Shown here piece after piece: positions 1-7,963 of a stretch of DNA of 16,650 nt. The DNA is from Candidatus Minthenecus merdequi (GTDB lineage: Bacteria > Bacteroidota > Bacteroidia > Bacteroidales > Paludibacteraceae): contig JAGHVI010000179.1 in assembly GCA_018064385.1 (NCBI GenBank), forward strand, positions 1 through 16,650. Reading direction: 5' to 3'. How positions within the stretch are numbered: position 1 is the stretch's first letter; each line of letters begins with the position of its first letter. The notes below the pieces were generated by a model. The model was not told the DNA's origin, did not search any database, and saw only the letters and a list, made by a program, of their open reading frames with translations. Position numbers and translations under genes: made by a program.

Positions 1-69
1 TCATTTACGAAACAATCGCCTGCCTTTATTATGAAATTACAACAACTGAAGTTGAAAACTGGTTCAAAA

Positions 70-1005
70 TTAGGGGGTGTACTTGGAAGAATGCTTACGA
101 ATATTGAGCCAAGAAGAGAGAACACGAGACGAAGATCCACTGGCAATGACAAAAATTACAGATACAATGATGAGAGTGAGTCCTATTGTGATTCGCATAG
201 TCATCTGCTCGTGGAAGACAAGTATGCCGATGATGATGGCAGTTGCAGGTTCGAGTGCACCTAAAATAGCTGTAGGGGTTGAGCCAATCTGCTGAATAGC
301 AGCAGTGGTGCAAGTGAAAGATAGCATTGTGGGAAGTGCAGCCAAAGCAAGAATGTTTCCCCAAAGATACCATTTTGTTGGCAAGGTAATGCCTGCTCCA
401 CAACGAAGATAAGCAAGATAAACAATGTCGCAGACAATGACAATGAAAAGCGTGGTCTGAAGTGTCGGCATGACGTTTAGTGTTGTGCGGTTGATACCGA
501 CGATATATATTGCATAAGTGGTGGCTGAAACAACGATAAGTAGCGTACCAAGAAGATTAAGTGTTGTTCCATCTTCTTGTTGATAGAGAAGCCAAATACC
601 TATCATAGCAGTCAGAATGCAGACAATGATGCTAAATCGAATGTGCTCCTTGAAGAGCAAAGTCATAATGATAGCAACTTCAATTGGATATATAAAAAGA
701 ATGGTTGAAGCAATTCCAGCTGGCATATATTGATAGGAGAAGAAGAGTGTCAGCGAAGAGATTGCCATCACAATACCCATTATCAGCAAGGGAATGAGTT
801 GTTTCTTCGACTGAAATTCTATTTTTCGACCTCGTGCCCTCAGCATTATATAGACCAATGGAATTGCCAGCAGGTAGCGAAAAAAAAGTACCGAGGCAGG
901 ATTCATTCCGTCATCGTATAGTGGAAGAGCAAACAAGGGATTTGTGCCGTATGCTGCAGCTCCAATAGCCCCTACAAAATAGCCTTTTAATTTTGTATTC
1001 ATCAT
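70..1005 (-). CDS. EamA/DMT-family transporter, 10 TM
   Basis: This is a 311-residue, strongly hydrophobic inner-membrane protein with about ten transmembrane segments, arranged as two tandem EamA halves. That is the usual size and architecture of drug/metabolite transporter superfamily exporters. Visible family hallmarks are the N-terminal GAxxYGTNPLF segment, the PAGIASTILFIYPIEVAI stretch in the middle, and GALEPATAIIIGILVFHE near residues 245-265, the typical closing segment of the second EamA repeat. The substrate cannot be read from sequence. Two adjacent ATG codons open the gene (1005-1003 and 1002-1000); the first overlaps the TGA of the upstream lipoprotein gene in an ATGA junction, which suggests translational coupling. 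The C-terminal tail after the last helix is short, basic and serine-rich, so it is probably cytoplasmic. Family assignment is firm; the transported compound is unknown. Confidence 0.9.
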   Translation of the reverse strand: MMNTKLKGYFVGAIGAAAYGTNPLFALPLYDDGMNPASVLFFRYLLAIPLVYIMLRARGRKIEFQSKKQLIPLLIMGIVMAISSLTLFFSYQYMPAGIASTILFIYPIEVAIIMTLLFKEHIRFSIIVCILTAMIGIWLLYQQEDGTTLNLLGTLLIVVSATTYAIYIVGINRTTLNVMPTLQTTLFIVIVCDIVYLAYLRCGAGITLPTKWYLWGNILALAALPTMLSFTCTTAAIQQIGSTPTAILGALEPATAIIIGILVFHEQMTMRITIGLTLIIVSVIFVIASGSSSRVLSSWLNIRKHSSKYTP

Positions 1006-2891
1006 TTTTTGTCAGGCGCAGGTATAAGCTCGCGTGGTTTTGACAGACGGGTTGTGGATGGAGTCCAATCCTCCTCAACATCCCAAAATGCACGGAGTTC
1101 GATGTCGTAAGGAAAGTAAATAACCTCCTCAGGTTGACGGCGCTCAGAGTAAAGCCCAGGAGTCCAGAGCCCATCGTTGTTGTCGTCTGAGAATATGCGC
1201 ATATAGTAAGTGCCAGGGGTGACATACTCAAAAGTAACATCATATTTATCTTTCGCAATGGATGTTGAGTCAGTCAAGGATGCAAGTTGAATTTGTCGTA
1301 CAACATTGTCTTTCGCATCAAGCAGTTGGACGACTTCGTTGCCTTTGACCTGGAATAGATGAAGTATCAGTTTGCTGTATTCTTCAAGTGGTTTAATGGT
1401 AAACTCAAATGTTTCCATTCCATTGGATTGCCCAATCATATTGACGAAAAGAGAAGAGTCCAATATGATTTTATATGAAGTAGCAGGTTTCCATTCGTAG
1501 TTAAGAGAGTAAGTTATTTCAGCACTGTCAGGCAGCAGAACAACATTAGGTATTTCACGCCAAACCGAGTCTTCCAAGCACAACAGATGGTACGAGACAG
1601 AGTCATGAGAGCGCAAAAACGTAGGCATTGCAAAATTTATGAGAAGAGGGGTATAAATCTCGAATTTCTGCGAAGCATTTGAAGAGGCAAGTTTAGGAAT
1701 TTTTTTTGATTCGTCAGATTTCTTTTTCTTGCCCGTACGATTCATCGAAGATTTTTTGGAACTGTTTTTTGCTGTTTTGTTATATCGGTATATGTAATTG
1801 ACAGTGTCACATTTGACGTACGAAGAGTCAAAATCGCGACATTGATACGAGAGAAGGCAGGAAAGAGTGTCCAAACGCCAAAGTGAGGTGTCGCGAAGCC
1901 AAAATGTTATTGTGTCGCATTTTTCATTGAAAGTGACGACATGCGAAAACAGTGAGTCTGGAAAATTGATAGGTCTGATGGTTGGCACAACCGAGTCTGA
2001 ACCATTGAAAAGAGTAACTAATCTGTGACGATCAGGACGTTGAACTTTGTCAAGATAACGGCGAGTATCAAGTTCAGTGAAACTCATCAGAAGAAGGTTG
2101 TCGGGCGAAGTGATGATTTCCGTACGACGAATTATAGTGTCTGAGATAAGAGAATCTGTAAAGTTATGTATAGTATCTGAGATAGTGTTGACGATACGTG
2201 TAGGAATGAAGGTTGTGTCAAGAAAAGCAATCTCTTCGCCAGGCATATCTTTGAGAAAATTTCCGCCAATATCAGCAAGCGCAAAAACTGAGTAACGACC
2301 GGGAGGTAGGTTTCGTATCACGAATTCGCCACGTTCGTTGGTTTTTGAAATACGGCTAAAGGGTTTTGTTACGAATAATGTATCAATTGTGTCGTTAGTG
2401 ATGGGATGAACTCCGACAATAATACCAATTGTTGGGTTGAGATTTTCAGCATTAAGGACACGTCCTGCAATTTCAAGAGAATCAAGGCTGTTGCCAGTCG
2501 AAAAGCAATAGGTGAATCCATCAAGTTTATTGCCTTCGTTGTTGTCAGCAATAGCATCGGTGAAATCAACTGAATATGTGGTGGAGTCAAGAAGAGAGTC
2601 TGCCAACTCTATTATAATTTTATGACTGATGGCTTTGATGTCGGCAGGAATTTTCTGAGGAGGTGATACGACAACTTTCTGCGATGGATTCTGAAGGACG
2701 ACTATTTCATCAAAGGTGATTTCGATACGTGATCGTGTCATGCGTGTACTGCCATCAGCAGGCGAGTAACGAACAACTTGTGGTGGTGTAACATCCTTCG
2801 GACCACCTTGAGGACCGGAACCACGGTTAGCACACGAGAATATAAGCGTGACAGCCGCAAAAGCATACAATGCAATAATGAGTTTTCTCAT
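1002..2891 (-). CDS. Big_5 (Ig-like) lipoprotein
   Basis: This 629-residue exported lipoprotein has a signal peptide ending in LIFSC, making Cys20 the likely acylated residue. The residues after it (ANRGSGPQGG) are not acidic, so there is no obvious Bacteroidota surface-export signal and a periplasm-facing anchor is likelier. The segment PQGGPKDVTPP (27-37), followed by a beta-rich domain to about residue 135, is the signature start of the Big_5 Ig-like family found widely in Bacteroidota. Residues ~140-215 resemble a carboxypeptidase-regulatory-like fold (NERGEFVIRNLPPGRYSVFA). A Lys/Ser-rich hydrophilic linker lies at ~372-400. The C-terminal block with DDNNDGLWTPG and RRQPEEVIYFP (~569-594) resembles the conserved end of this family. 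It overlaps the VanZ-like gene and the transporter gene by 4 nt each. The molecular role of the family is not established; a structural or cell-surface assembly role is inference. Confidence 0.8.
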   Translation of the reverse strand: MRKLIIALYAFAAVTLIFSCANRGSGPQGGPKDVTPPQVVRYSPADGSTRMTRSRIEITFDEIVVLQNPSQKVVVSPPQKIPADIKAISHKIIIELADSLLDSTTYSVDFTDAIADNNEGNKLDGFTYCFSTGNSLDSLEIAGRVLNAENLNPTIGIIVGVHPITNDTIDTLFVTKPFSRISKTNERGEFVIRNLPPGRYSVFALADIGGNFLKDMPGEEIAFLDTTFIPTRIVNTISDTIHNFTDSLISDTIIRRTEIITSPDNLLLMSFTELDTRRYLDKVQRPDRHRLVTLFNGSDSVVPTIRPINFPDSLFSHVVTFNEKCDTITFWLRDTSLWRLDTLSCLLSYQCRDFDSSYVKCDTVNYIYRYNKTAKNSSKKSSMNRTGKKKKSDESKKIPKLASSNASQKFEIYTPLLINFAMPTFLRSHDSVSYHLLCLEDSVWREIPNVVLLPDSAEITYSLNYEWKPATSYKIILDSSLFVNMIGQSNGMETFEFTIKPLEEYSKLILHLFQVKGNEVVQLLDAKDNVVRQIQLASLTDSTSIAKDKYDVTFEYVTPGTYYMRIFSDDNNDGLWTPGLYSERRQPEEVIYFPYDIELRAFWDVEEDWTPSTTRLSKPRELIPAPDKK

Positions 2892-3259
2892 GGTTTATGG
2901 AATAATCTGTGCAGTAGAGCAAAAAGGAGCGCACCAATGACAGCACCTATGTCGTTTGCGTAGAAATCATATATAGAACAGGAACGATATCCTATCAGAT
3001 GTTGGACAATCTCCATCAAACCTCCATATACTATAGCAATGAGAGGTGCGTAAAAGTACCAATAGACAGTGGAATGATGGTGAAAAAGTGTGCGATCCAT
3101 CAACATCATCATAGTGAAGAAAGCATACATAATGAAATGGATAGGTTTGTCGATGTTGGGGACTGCAACTTCAGGGAAAGAACCTACAGGCATCGTTGAC
3201 AACACAAGGATGAAAATGGCTGTCACGATTGTAAGGATATTTTGTTTGATAAACTTCAT
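2888..3259 (-). CDS. VanZ-like membrane protein
   Basis: This 123-residue protein has about four hydrophobic helices and the VanZ-like signatures: DKPIHFIMYAFFT (38-50), YGGLMEIVQ (78-86), and a closing block YRSCSIYDFYANDIGAVIGA (91-110). VanZ itself contributes to low-level teicoplanin resistance in enterococci, but small stand-alone VanZ-like proteins such as this one are common in Bacteroidota and generally have no known function. Nothing here suggests a glycopeptide resistance locus: no VanA/H/X-type ligase or dipeptidase is nearby. The start ATG overlaps the deoC stop and the stop overlaps the lipoprotein start, both as ATGA junctions, so it is probably co-translated with them. Family assignment is good; function is open. 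Confidence 0.85.
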   Translation of the reverse strand: MKFIKQNILTIVTAIFILVLSTMPVGSFPEVAVPNIDKPIHFIMYAFFTMMMLMDRTLFHHHSTVYWYFYAPLIAIVYGGLMEIVQHLIGYRSCSIYDFYANDIGAVIGALLFALLHRLFHKP

Positions 3260-4083
3260 AAGAGTGTATCAAGCAATCGTGTTGCTCCGAATCGGAAGAG
3301 TTCTGGCGAAAGCCATTCGTCACCAAGAACTTGACGGACAATCGTATAGTAACGGATAGCATCTTCAGGAGTCGAAATTCCGCCAGATGGTTTTATGCCG
3401 ACTTTTTCACCGCTGAGTTGATAAAATTCTCGAATGGCTTGGCACATGACATAAACTGCTTCGGGGGTAGCAGATTTTGAGGTCTTGCCAGTTGAGGTTT
3501 TGATAAAATCTGCACCGGCAGCCATCGCAAGAAGGGATGCCTGTTTGATTTGTACAGCGTTAAGTGAACCGGTTTCGAGGATAACTTTCAGTCGTGCATT
3601 GCGTGCAGCGGCTTTGATTTCAGTCAATTCATCGAATACTATGGAATGACGACCAGCGAGAAATTGTCCGAGCGAGATAACAACGTCAACTTCATCAGCA
3701 CCCGAAGCAACAGCAAGCGATACTTCTGCAACTTTGACCTCAATGAATGTTTGTGAGGAAGGAAAAGAGGCACATACTGAAGCTATGCGGGTTTTGGGTT
3801 GTTTCAATTCTTGTTTTGCCGCCTCAATCATCGAAGGATAGACACAAAGAGCAGCCACTGGTGTTTTGAGCGCATTGGCACGTTCAGCAAGGCGAGCGAT
3901 TGTCTCTTCATTGTCGGTTGGATTGAGCGATGTCAGGTCAATGAAAGAAATGAGTCGGCGACGTATTTCTAGGGTATCGTTTTCGGCAAAGTGCTCGTTG
4001 AGGAGCGTTTGGACTTCGTTGGCAACTGTTTGGTCGGTAAAATCGAACGAATAGTGAGAATATATTTCTTTAAGTCTTTGCAT
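3256..4083 (-). CDS. deoC: Deoxyribose-phosphate aldolase (DeoC)
   Basis: This is a class I aldolase that cleaves 2-deoxyribose-5-phosphate to glyceraldehyde-3-phosphate and acetaldehyde in deoxynucleoside catabolism, acting in the cytosol. At 275 residues it is longer than E. coli DeoC (about 259), mainly through an N-terminal helical extension of ~45 residues. All key residues are visible. Lys195 in FIKTSTGK is the Schiff-base lysine, Lys231 in VGIKPSGGI is the second catalytic lysine, Asp133 in ADEVDVVIS matches the catalytic aspartate, and IDLTSLN (48-54) is the conserved first strand. The gene follows dtd with a 19-nt gap and runs into the VanZ-like gene with a 4-nt overlap. No nucleoside phosphorylase, phosphopentomutase or regulator of the deo type is present in the window, so it looks constitutively expressed with its neighbours rather than part of a deo operon. 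Confidence 0.96.
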   Translation of the reverse strand: MQRLKEIYSHYSFDFTDQTVANEVQTLLNEHFAENDTLEIRRRLISFIDLTSLNPTDNEETIARLAERANALKTPVAALCVYPSMIEAAKQELKQPKTRIASVCASFPSSQTFIEVKVAEVSLAVASGADEVDVVISLGQFLAGRHSIVFDELTEIKAAARNARLKVILETGSLNAVQIKQASLLAMAAGADFIKTSTGKTSKSATPEAVYVMCQAIREFYQLSGEKVGIKPSGGISTPEDAIRYYTIVRQVLGDEWLSPELFRFGATRLLDTLL

Positions 4084-4102
4084 TTTCCAAGTTTTTTGGT
4101 GA

Positions 4103-4555
4103 TTATTCTTTTCGCTGTGAATCCATTAGAATTGTGACAGGACCATCGTTAAGAAGCTGTACTTTCATATCTGCTCCAAAGCGTCCGGTTTGCACTGTTT
4201 TTGAGAGAAGTGACTGAAGTTGATTTACAAAACAATTGTAAAGCGGAATGGCATGGTCAGGTTTCGAAGCCCGTATGTAGGAAGGTCTATTCCCCTTGGC
4301 TGTCAGTGCATGAAGCGTGAACTGAGAAACAACAAGAACCTCGCCATGAACATCATTTACGGATAGGTTCATCACACCGTTTTCGTCATCAAAGATACGG
4401 ATTTTCGAGACCTTTTGGGCAAGCCATTCGGCATCAGCCTCTGTGTCAACATCTTCAATACCAACGAGAATAAGGAGACCTTTTGCTATTTCGGATACTT
4501 TTATGCCGTCAATAGTGACAGAGGCATACGTTACGCGTTGAATAACTAATCTCAT
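4103..4555 (-). CDS. dtd: D-aminoacyl-tRNA deacylase (Dtd)
   Basis: This 150-residue cytosolic enzyme hydrolyses D-amino acids (and mischarged glycine) from tRNA, protecting translation from wrong chirality. Length and motifs match the bacterial Dtd family. The N-terminus is MRLVIQRVTYASVTIDG, followed by SQFTL at 77-81, GNRPSY at 88-93, TGRFGADM at 123-130, and the NDGPVT segment at 136-141 that carries the Gly-cisPro pair (138-139) used as a chiral-selectivity filter. Its ATG shares one base with the TAA of the upstream SIMPL gene (a TAATG junction), indicating likely translational coupling. In many Bacteroidota dtd neighbours deoC with a MazG-type pyrophosphohydrolase gene between them; here only 19 nt separate the two. 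Identification is secure. Confidence 0.96.
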   Translation of the reverse strand: MRLVIQRVTYASVTIDGIKVSEIAKGLLILVGIEDVDTEADAEWLAQKVSKIRIFDDENGVMNLSVNDVHGEVLVVSQFTLHALTAKGNRPSYIRASKPDHAIPLYNCFVNQLQSLLSKTVQTGRFGADMKVQLLNDGPVTILMDSQRKE

Positions 4556-5262
4556 TATTCCAAGTAAAATTCAGCATTGTTTACCACTCGTACCTGTTTT
4601 TCATAGTCGGGACGCCCTTCGATGCTTCCGACCTCAAAATATCCCTGCTGCGCAGAGACAATATCGCCAACATGGCAGTTGTTGTCTTTGGCAAGTTGCT
4701 CAGCGGCAATTCGGGCATTTTCGGTAGCTGTTGTTATCATCTCAGGTTTGATTTTTGTCAGAGCATCGTCTGAGAATGAATAAGTAAAATTGGAGTATGA
4801 AACCATAACTCCCATGTCAATCAGATAGTCGTGGCGCAAGTCAAGGTCGTTAAGTTTCAGAACATCTTCGCCTTCAACATAAAAATCAACTCTTGTTGAG
4901 GCAGTGTAGTAGGTTGAAATAATTCGTTCATCGTTCCAAACGTGCTGAATTTCAACCTCTGCAGGTTCGACATTGATGGACGAAGAAGGAATACCGCAAG
5001 TCCGAGCAAACGAAACAATTGAGTCGCAATAGACTTTGACAGCATTTTTTGCTTCAAGAGGGGTCGAACCTTCACAGTTGAGGTTGAAATATCCGGTTGC
5101 ATAGTCAGCTTGGACAATGCGGGTGGCTACTCCTCTAACCGAGATTGTGCGACCATTGAAGGTGCGGTTGTCCATACCTTGTTTGACAACGAAAGACATA
5201 ACGATAAAGCCAAAGGTCAAGATTGCAGAGGCAATGATTATTGACAGAGATTTTTTGTCCAT
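4555..5262 (-). CDS. SIMPL-domain (DUF541) membrane-anchored protein
   Basis: This 235-residue protein has one N-terminal transmembrane anchor (about residues 7-26) after a short lysine-containing cytoplasmic end, so the bulk is predicted to lie in the periplasm. The remainder matches the SIMPL/DUF541 family: an early ISVRGVATRIVQADYA strand, a central ERIISTYYTASTRVDFYV segment, an alpha-helical ATENARIAAEQLAKDN stretch in the last third, and a closing KQVRVVNNAEFYLE strand. Related proteins include mammalian SIMPL and bacterial YggE/BP26; roles in oxidative-stress protection and channel-like oligomers have been described for some, but no catalytic function is established. The gene lies 49 nt downstream of the cysteine-protein gene and couples into dtd. 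Family call is good; role unknown. Confidence 0.82.
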   Translation of the reverse strand: MDKKSLSIIIASAILTFGFIVMSFVVKQGMDNRTFNGRTISVRGVATRIVQADYATGYFNLNCEGSTPLEAKNAVKVYCDSIVSFARTCGIPSSSINVEPAEVEIQHVWNDERIISTYYTASTRVDFYVEGEDVLKLNDLDLRHDYLIDMGVMVSYSNFTYSFSDDALTKIKPEMITTATENARIAAEQLAKDNNCHVGDIVSAQQGYFEVGSIEGRPDYEKQVRVVNNAEFYLE

Positions 5263-5311
5263 TATGAAGTGTGATTCTATTAGGTTATTTCAAAGGATGG
5301 TTCACCGAAAC

Positions 5312-5788
5312 TCACCTTTGCAGGTCTAAGGTGTTTAGTTTGTTGCCAACGATTTCAGCGGCAAGATAGACAAGTTCGCTGCAAGGACGACGCTTGTAGT
5401 ATTCGCCTGTACGAATTTCTGGAATTGGGCCTTCATGAGTGTTTCCGTTGAGTTCCAGCATATCACGACAGATGATTGAACCTGTCTCGCGTTTGAAAGC
5501 TTCGGCAAGTTCTTGAACAAGCTGATAGTTGGCTGTTTTTGTTTTAATGTCACCTGGTACAGAACTTGGACTGGCAAGCCCGACAAGAGCAAACATAGCT
5601 GTGCAAGTGCCGCAAACCTCGCGCATACGCCCCATTCCTCCTCCGAAAGATGAGGCGATAGCTTTAGCGATTTCCTGATTCAACCCAAGGTCGGAACAGT
5701 AAGCCAATAGAACAGCCTGCGAGCAGTTGTAGCCTTCAGTGAATAGTTGGCGTGCAAGTTCGGCACGCTCTTTTACGTTGAATTTCAT
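5312..5788 (-). CDS. C_GCAxxG_C_C-type putative redox protein
   Basis: This 158-residue soluble protein is of the small cysteine family known as C_GCAxxG_C_C (four conserved cysteines and a CGAxxG motif). The expected cysteines are present: Cys22 in GYNCSQAVL, Cys59 after the FGGGMGRMREV glycine-rich stretch, Cys107 in IICRDM, and Cys136 in RRPCSELV. The motif after Cys59 reads CGTCTAM instead of CGAxxG, which changes the alanine and glycine positions and adds Cys62; Cys31 is a further extra. The family is predicted to be redox-active or to bind a metal, but I know of no established biochemical function. Its ATG overlaps the rnr TGA by 4 nt (ATGA), so translation is probably coupled to rnr. 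It is followed by a 49-nt gap before the SIMPL gene. Confidence 0.85.
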   Translation of the reverse strand: MKFNVKERAELARQLFTEGYNCSQAVLLAYCSDLGLNQEIAKAIASSFGGGMGRMREVCGTCTAMFALVGLASPSSVPGDIKTKTANYQLVQELAEAFKRETGSIICRDMLELNGNTHEGPIPEIRTGEYYKRRPCSELVYLAAEIVGNKLNTLDLQR

Positions 5789-7806
5789 ATTATCTCAAAG
5801 TCAAGTTGTTTCTTGATAAGGTCAGCTTTTGAAATTCTGACTGTGATCGAGTCACCCAGTTGATAACGCTTTTTGGTATCGGTACCGATGACGCAATAGT
5901 TTTTCTCATCGAAAACAAAGAAGTCTCCTTTGATTGAACGAAGCGAGACCATACCCTCGCATTTGTTTTCGTTAAGTTCAACAAAAATACCCCACTCGGT
6001 CACACCCGAGATGACACCATCATAAACCTCCCCGATATGCTCTTGCATATATTCAACTTGTTTGTATTTGATTGAAGCACGTTCGGCATTGGCTGCAAGT
6101 TGCTCCATATCTGAAGAATGCTGGCATTTTTCCTCGAAATCTTCCTGCGAAACACTGCGTCCTTTCTCAAAGAGATAACGGGTCAGCAGACGGTGAACCA
6201 TCAGGTCAGGATAACGACGGATAGGTGAAGTGAAATGGGTGTAGAAGTCAAAAGCAAGCCCGTAATGCCCAACGTTGGTAGTTGTATAGATGGCTTTTGC
6301 CATCGAGCGGACAGCGAGTGTTTCGATGAGATTCTGCTCACGTTTGCCTTGCACATCGTCCAACAGGCGGTTTATGGCATACGAGACTTCCGTGTTTTTG
6401 CCAACGGCTTTGAAACGATAGCCGAAACGGGCAATAAACTTGGCAAAAGCTTCAAGTTTGTCAGGGTTAGGCACATCGTGAACACGATAGACGAAAGTCT
6501 TCGGTTTTGCACCATGACCGGGTTTGCCGATGCGGGTAGCCACGGTGCGATTGGCAAGAAGCATAAACTCCTCTATCAGTTTGTTGGCATCTTTTGATTC
6601 TTTGAAATACACATTGACTGGTTTCCCTTTTTCATCAATTTCGAAGGCAGTTTCAACACGTTCAAATGCAATCGAGCCATTATCGAAACGTGATTCGCGA
6701 AGCTTCTGTGCCAATACGTTCAGTTTGTTTATGGCTATGTTTACATCGTCGGACATATCCTGCTGTTCGATGACGGTTTGAGCATCTTCGTAAGCAAATC
6801 GACGATTGGAACGTATGACAGTACGGACGATGCGCGACTCCTTCACTTCTGCTTCATCGTTCATAACAAAAATCACAGAGTAGGCAAGTTTGTCCTCGTC
6901 AGGGCGAAGCGAGCAGAGGTTGTTACAAAGTTTCTCTGGCAGCATAGGAATGGTTCGGTCAACAAGATAAACTGAGGTCGCACGGTTGTAAGCCTCATTG
7001 TCAATCATCGAACCCTCCTCAACATAATACGAAACGTCAGCTATGTGAACACCTATCTCGTATGTACCATTGTCCAAATCACGGAACGAGAGAGCATCGT
7101 CAAAATCCTTTGCATCCTTAGGGTCGATGGTGAAGGTGGTTGCATCTCTGAAATCTTCGCGGGCTGCTATTTCCGCGTCTGGTATAATGTCGCTGATCTG
7201 TTCGGCAGCCTCTTCCACCTCTTTAGGGTAAGTGTAAGGCAACCCAAATTCGGCAAGGATGGCATGCATCTCAGCATTGTTATCTCCGACATCTCCAAGG
7301 ACAGCAACAATTTCACCAATGGGATTCCTGTTGAAATCCTTCCACTCGGTAATCTTAGCCACGCACTTCTGGTTGTTGCGTGCACCGTTCAAACCTCGCA
7401 TAGGAATCAGTATATCGTGTTCCAAATATTTTCGCTCAACATTGAGAAAAGAGTAGTGTTCTTTGATTTCCAGAATACCGACAAAAGTTTTGCCCACTTT
7501 GCTTTCTGTCTCGTCGGGTATTGTGTCAGGTATGAGACTGCGGAACTTGCCATTTTCGGTTTGTTCAATCAAACCGGACATTTCAAGGATATCCAAAGCA
7601 TCGAAAACCACAGCACGTTCCTCGGGCATACGCAAGTCAAGAGCAGACGAAATTTGCTTGTAATTGAATGAACGTTTGGGATTATTGTCAAGGAAAGCCA
7701 GAACATTCTGTTCGATTTCCTTCCTCTGTTTCTTGCTGATAGTTTGTTTTTTACTTTTTGTAGCTGGAGCTTTTTTACTTTTTGTTGTACTCTTTTTTTC
7801 TTTCAT
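5785..7806 (-). CDS. rnr: Ribonuclease R (RNB-family 3'-5' exoribonuclease)
   Basis: This 673-residue processive 3'-5' hydrolytic exoribonuclease acts in mRNA, rRNA and tRNA turnover. Domain order is a Lys-rich N-terminus (2-31), a winged-helix region (~32-92), two cold-shock domains (~95-205), the RNB catalytic domain (~220-545) and a C-terminal S1 domain (~593-672). The catalytic acidic cluster is intact in IDPKDAKDFDDALS: Asp228, Asp234, Asp236 and Asp237. HYGLAFDFYTHFTSPIRRYP (514-533) is the highly conserved RNB segment that follows. The winged helix and basic N-terminus fit RNase R rather than RNase II. It is the first gene of the leftward cluster, about 25 nt below a Bacteroidota-type -7 element. 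The chosen ATG is the only plausible start; the next in-frame Met is residue 60, inside the winged-helix region. Confidence 0.96.
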   Translation of the reverse strand: MKEKKSTTKSKKAPATKSKKQTISKKQRKEIEQNVLAFLDNNPKRSFNYKQISSALDLRMPEERAVVFDALDILEMSGLIEQTENGKFRSLIPDTIPDETESKVGKTFVGILEIKEHYSFLNVERKYLEHDILIPMRGLNGARNNQKCVAKITEWKDFNRNPIGEIVAVLGDVGDNNAEMHAILAEFGLPYTYPKEVEEAAEQISDIIPDAEIAAREDFRDATTFTIDPKDAKDFDDALSFRDLDNGTYEIGVHIADVSYYVEEGSMIDNEAYNRATSVYLVDRTIPMLPEKLCNNLCSLRPDEDKLAYSVIFVMNDEAEVKESRIVRTVIRSNRRFAYEDAQTVIEQQDMSDDVNIAINKLNVLAQKLRESRFDNGSIAFERVETAFEIDEKGKPVNVYFKESKDANKLIEEFMLLANRTVATRIGKPGHGAKPKTFVYRVHDVPNPDKLEAFAKFIARFGYRFKAVGKNTEVSYAINRLLDDVQGKREQNLIETLAVRSMAKAIYTTTNVGHYGLAFDFYTHFTSPIRRYPDLMVHRLLTRYLFEKGRSVSQEDFEEKCQHSSDMEQLAANAERASIKYKQVEYMQEHIGEVYDGVISGVTEWGIFVELNENKCEGMVSLRSIKGDFFVFDEKNYCVIGTDTKKRYQLGDSITVRISKADLIKKQLDFEII

Positions 7807-7829
7807 AAACTACGTTTTTATTCATTTTG

Positions 7830-7837
7830 CAAAGATA
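7830..7837 (-). promoter_or_regulatory. -7 element of the rnr cluster promoter
   Basis: Read on the minus strand this is TATCTTTG, matching the Bacteroidota primary-sigma -7 consensus TAnnTTTG exactly and followed by the common CAAAA. The -33 region about 20 nt upstream (around 7856-7860) is only a weak match (GTTC). Expected transcription start is near 7823, giving a leader of about 17 nt before the rnr ATG. Inference from consensus; no experimental evidence. Confidence 0.7.
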
Positions 7838-7904
7838 CAATATATTTTTGAAACAGAACTGTAAATACACATTATTTTTGTAGAAAAAATAATAGAGAGA
7901 AAAA

Positions 7905-7936
7905 TTTGTCTATGTCGATTTTTGTTTGTATATTTG
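7905..7936 (+). promoter_or_regulatory. Promoter of the 7TM-HD envelope operon
   Basis: TTTG at 7905-7908, a 20-nt spacer, then TATATTTG at 7929-7936 match the Bacteroidota -33/-7 promoter pattern (TTTG, ~19-21 nt, TAnnTTTG). Transcription would begin near 7942, about 20 nt before the ATG at 7964. The TTG codon at 7922 lies between the two promoter elements, so it cannot be the translation start from this promoter. Confidence 0.75.
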
Positions 7937-7963
7937 CAAATTGAATTATTGCATAAACTGAAA

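Noticed and set aside
1..69. Start of another minus-strand gene at the left edge
   Set aside because: A CAT at 2-4 could be a start codon 65 nt beyond the transporter stop, but only one complete codon would be visible, so it cannot be supported.
2888..3259. Glycopeptide resistance locus suggested by the VanZ-like gene
   Set aside because: No other van-type gene is present, and stand-alone VanZ-like proteins are common without resistance.
5263..5311. Internal promoter between the cysteine-protein and SIMPL genes
   Set aside because: The minus-strand ATCCTTTG fails the two most constrained -7 positions (TA), and no -33 element is apparent.
7045..7671. Plus-strand open frame of 208 codons
   Set aside because: It lies wholly antisense to rnr, whose catalytic and structural motifs are intact; the translation has no domain or coherent composition.
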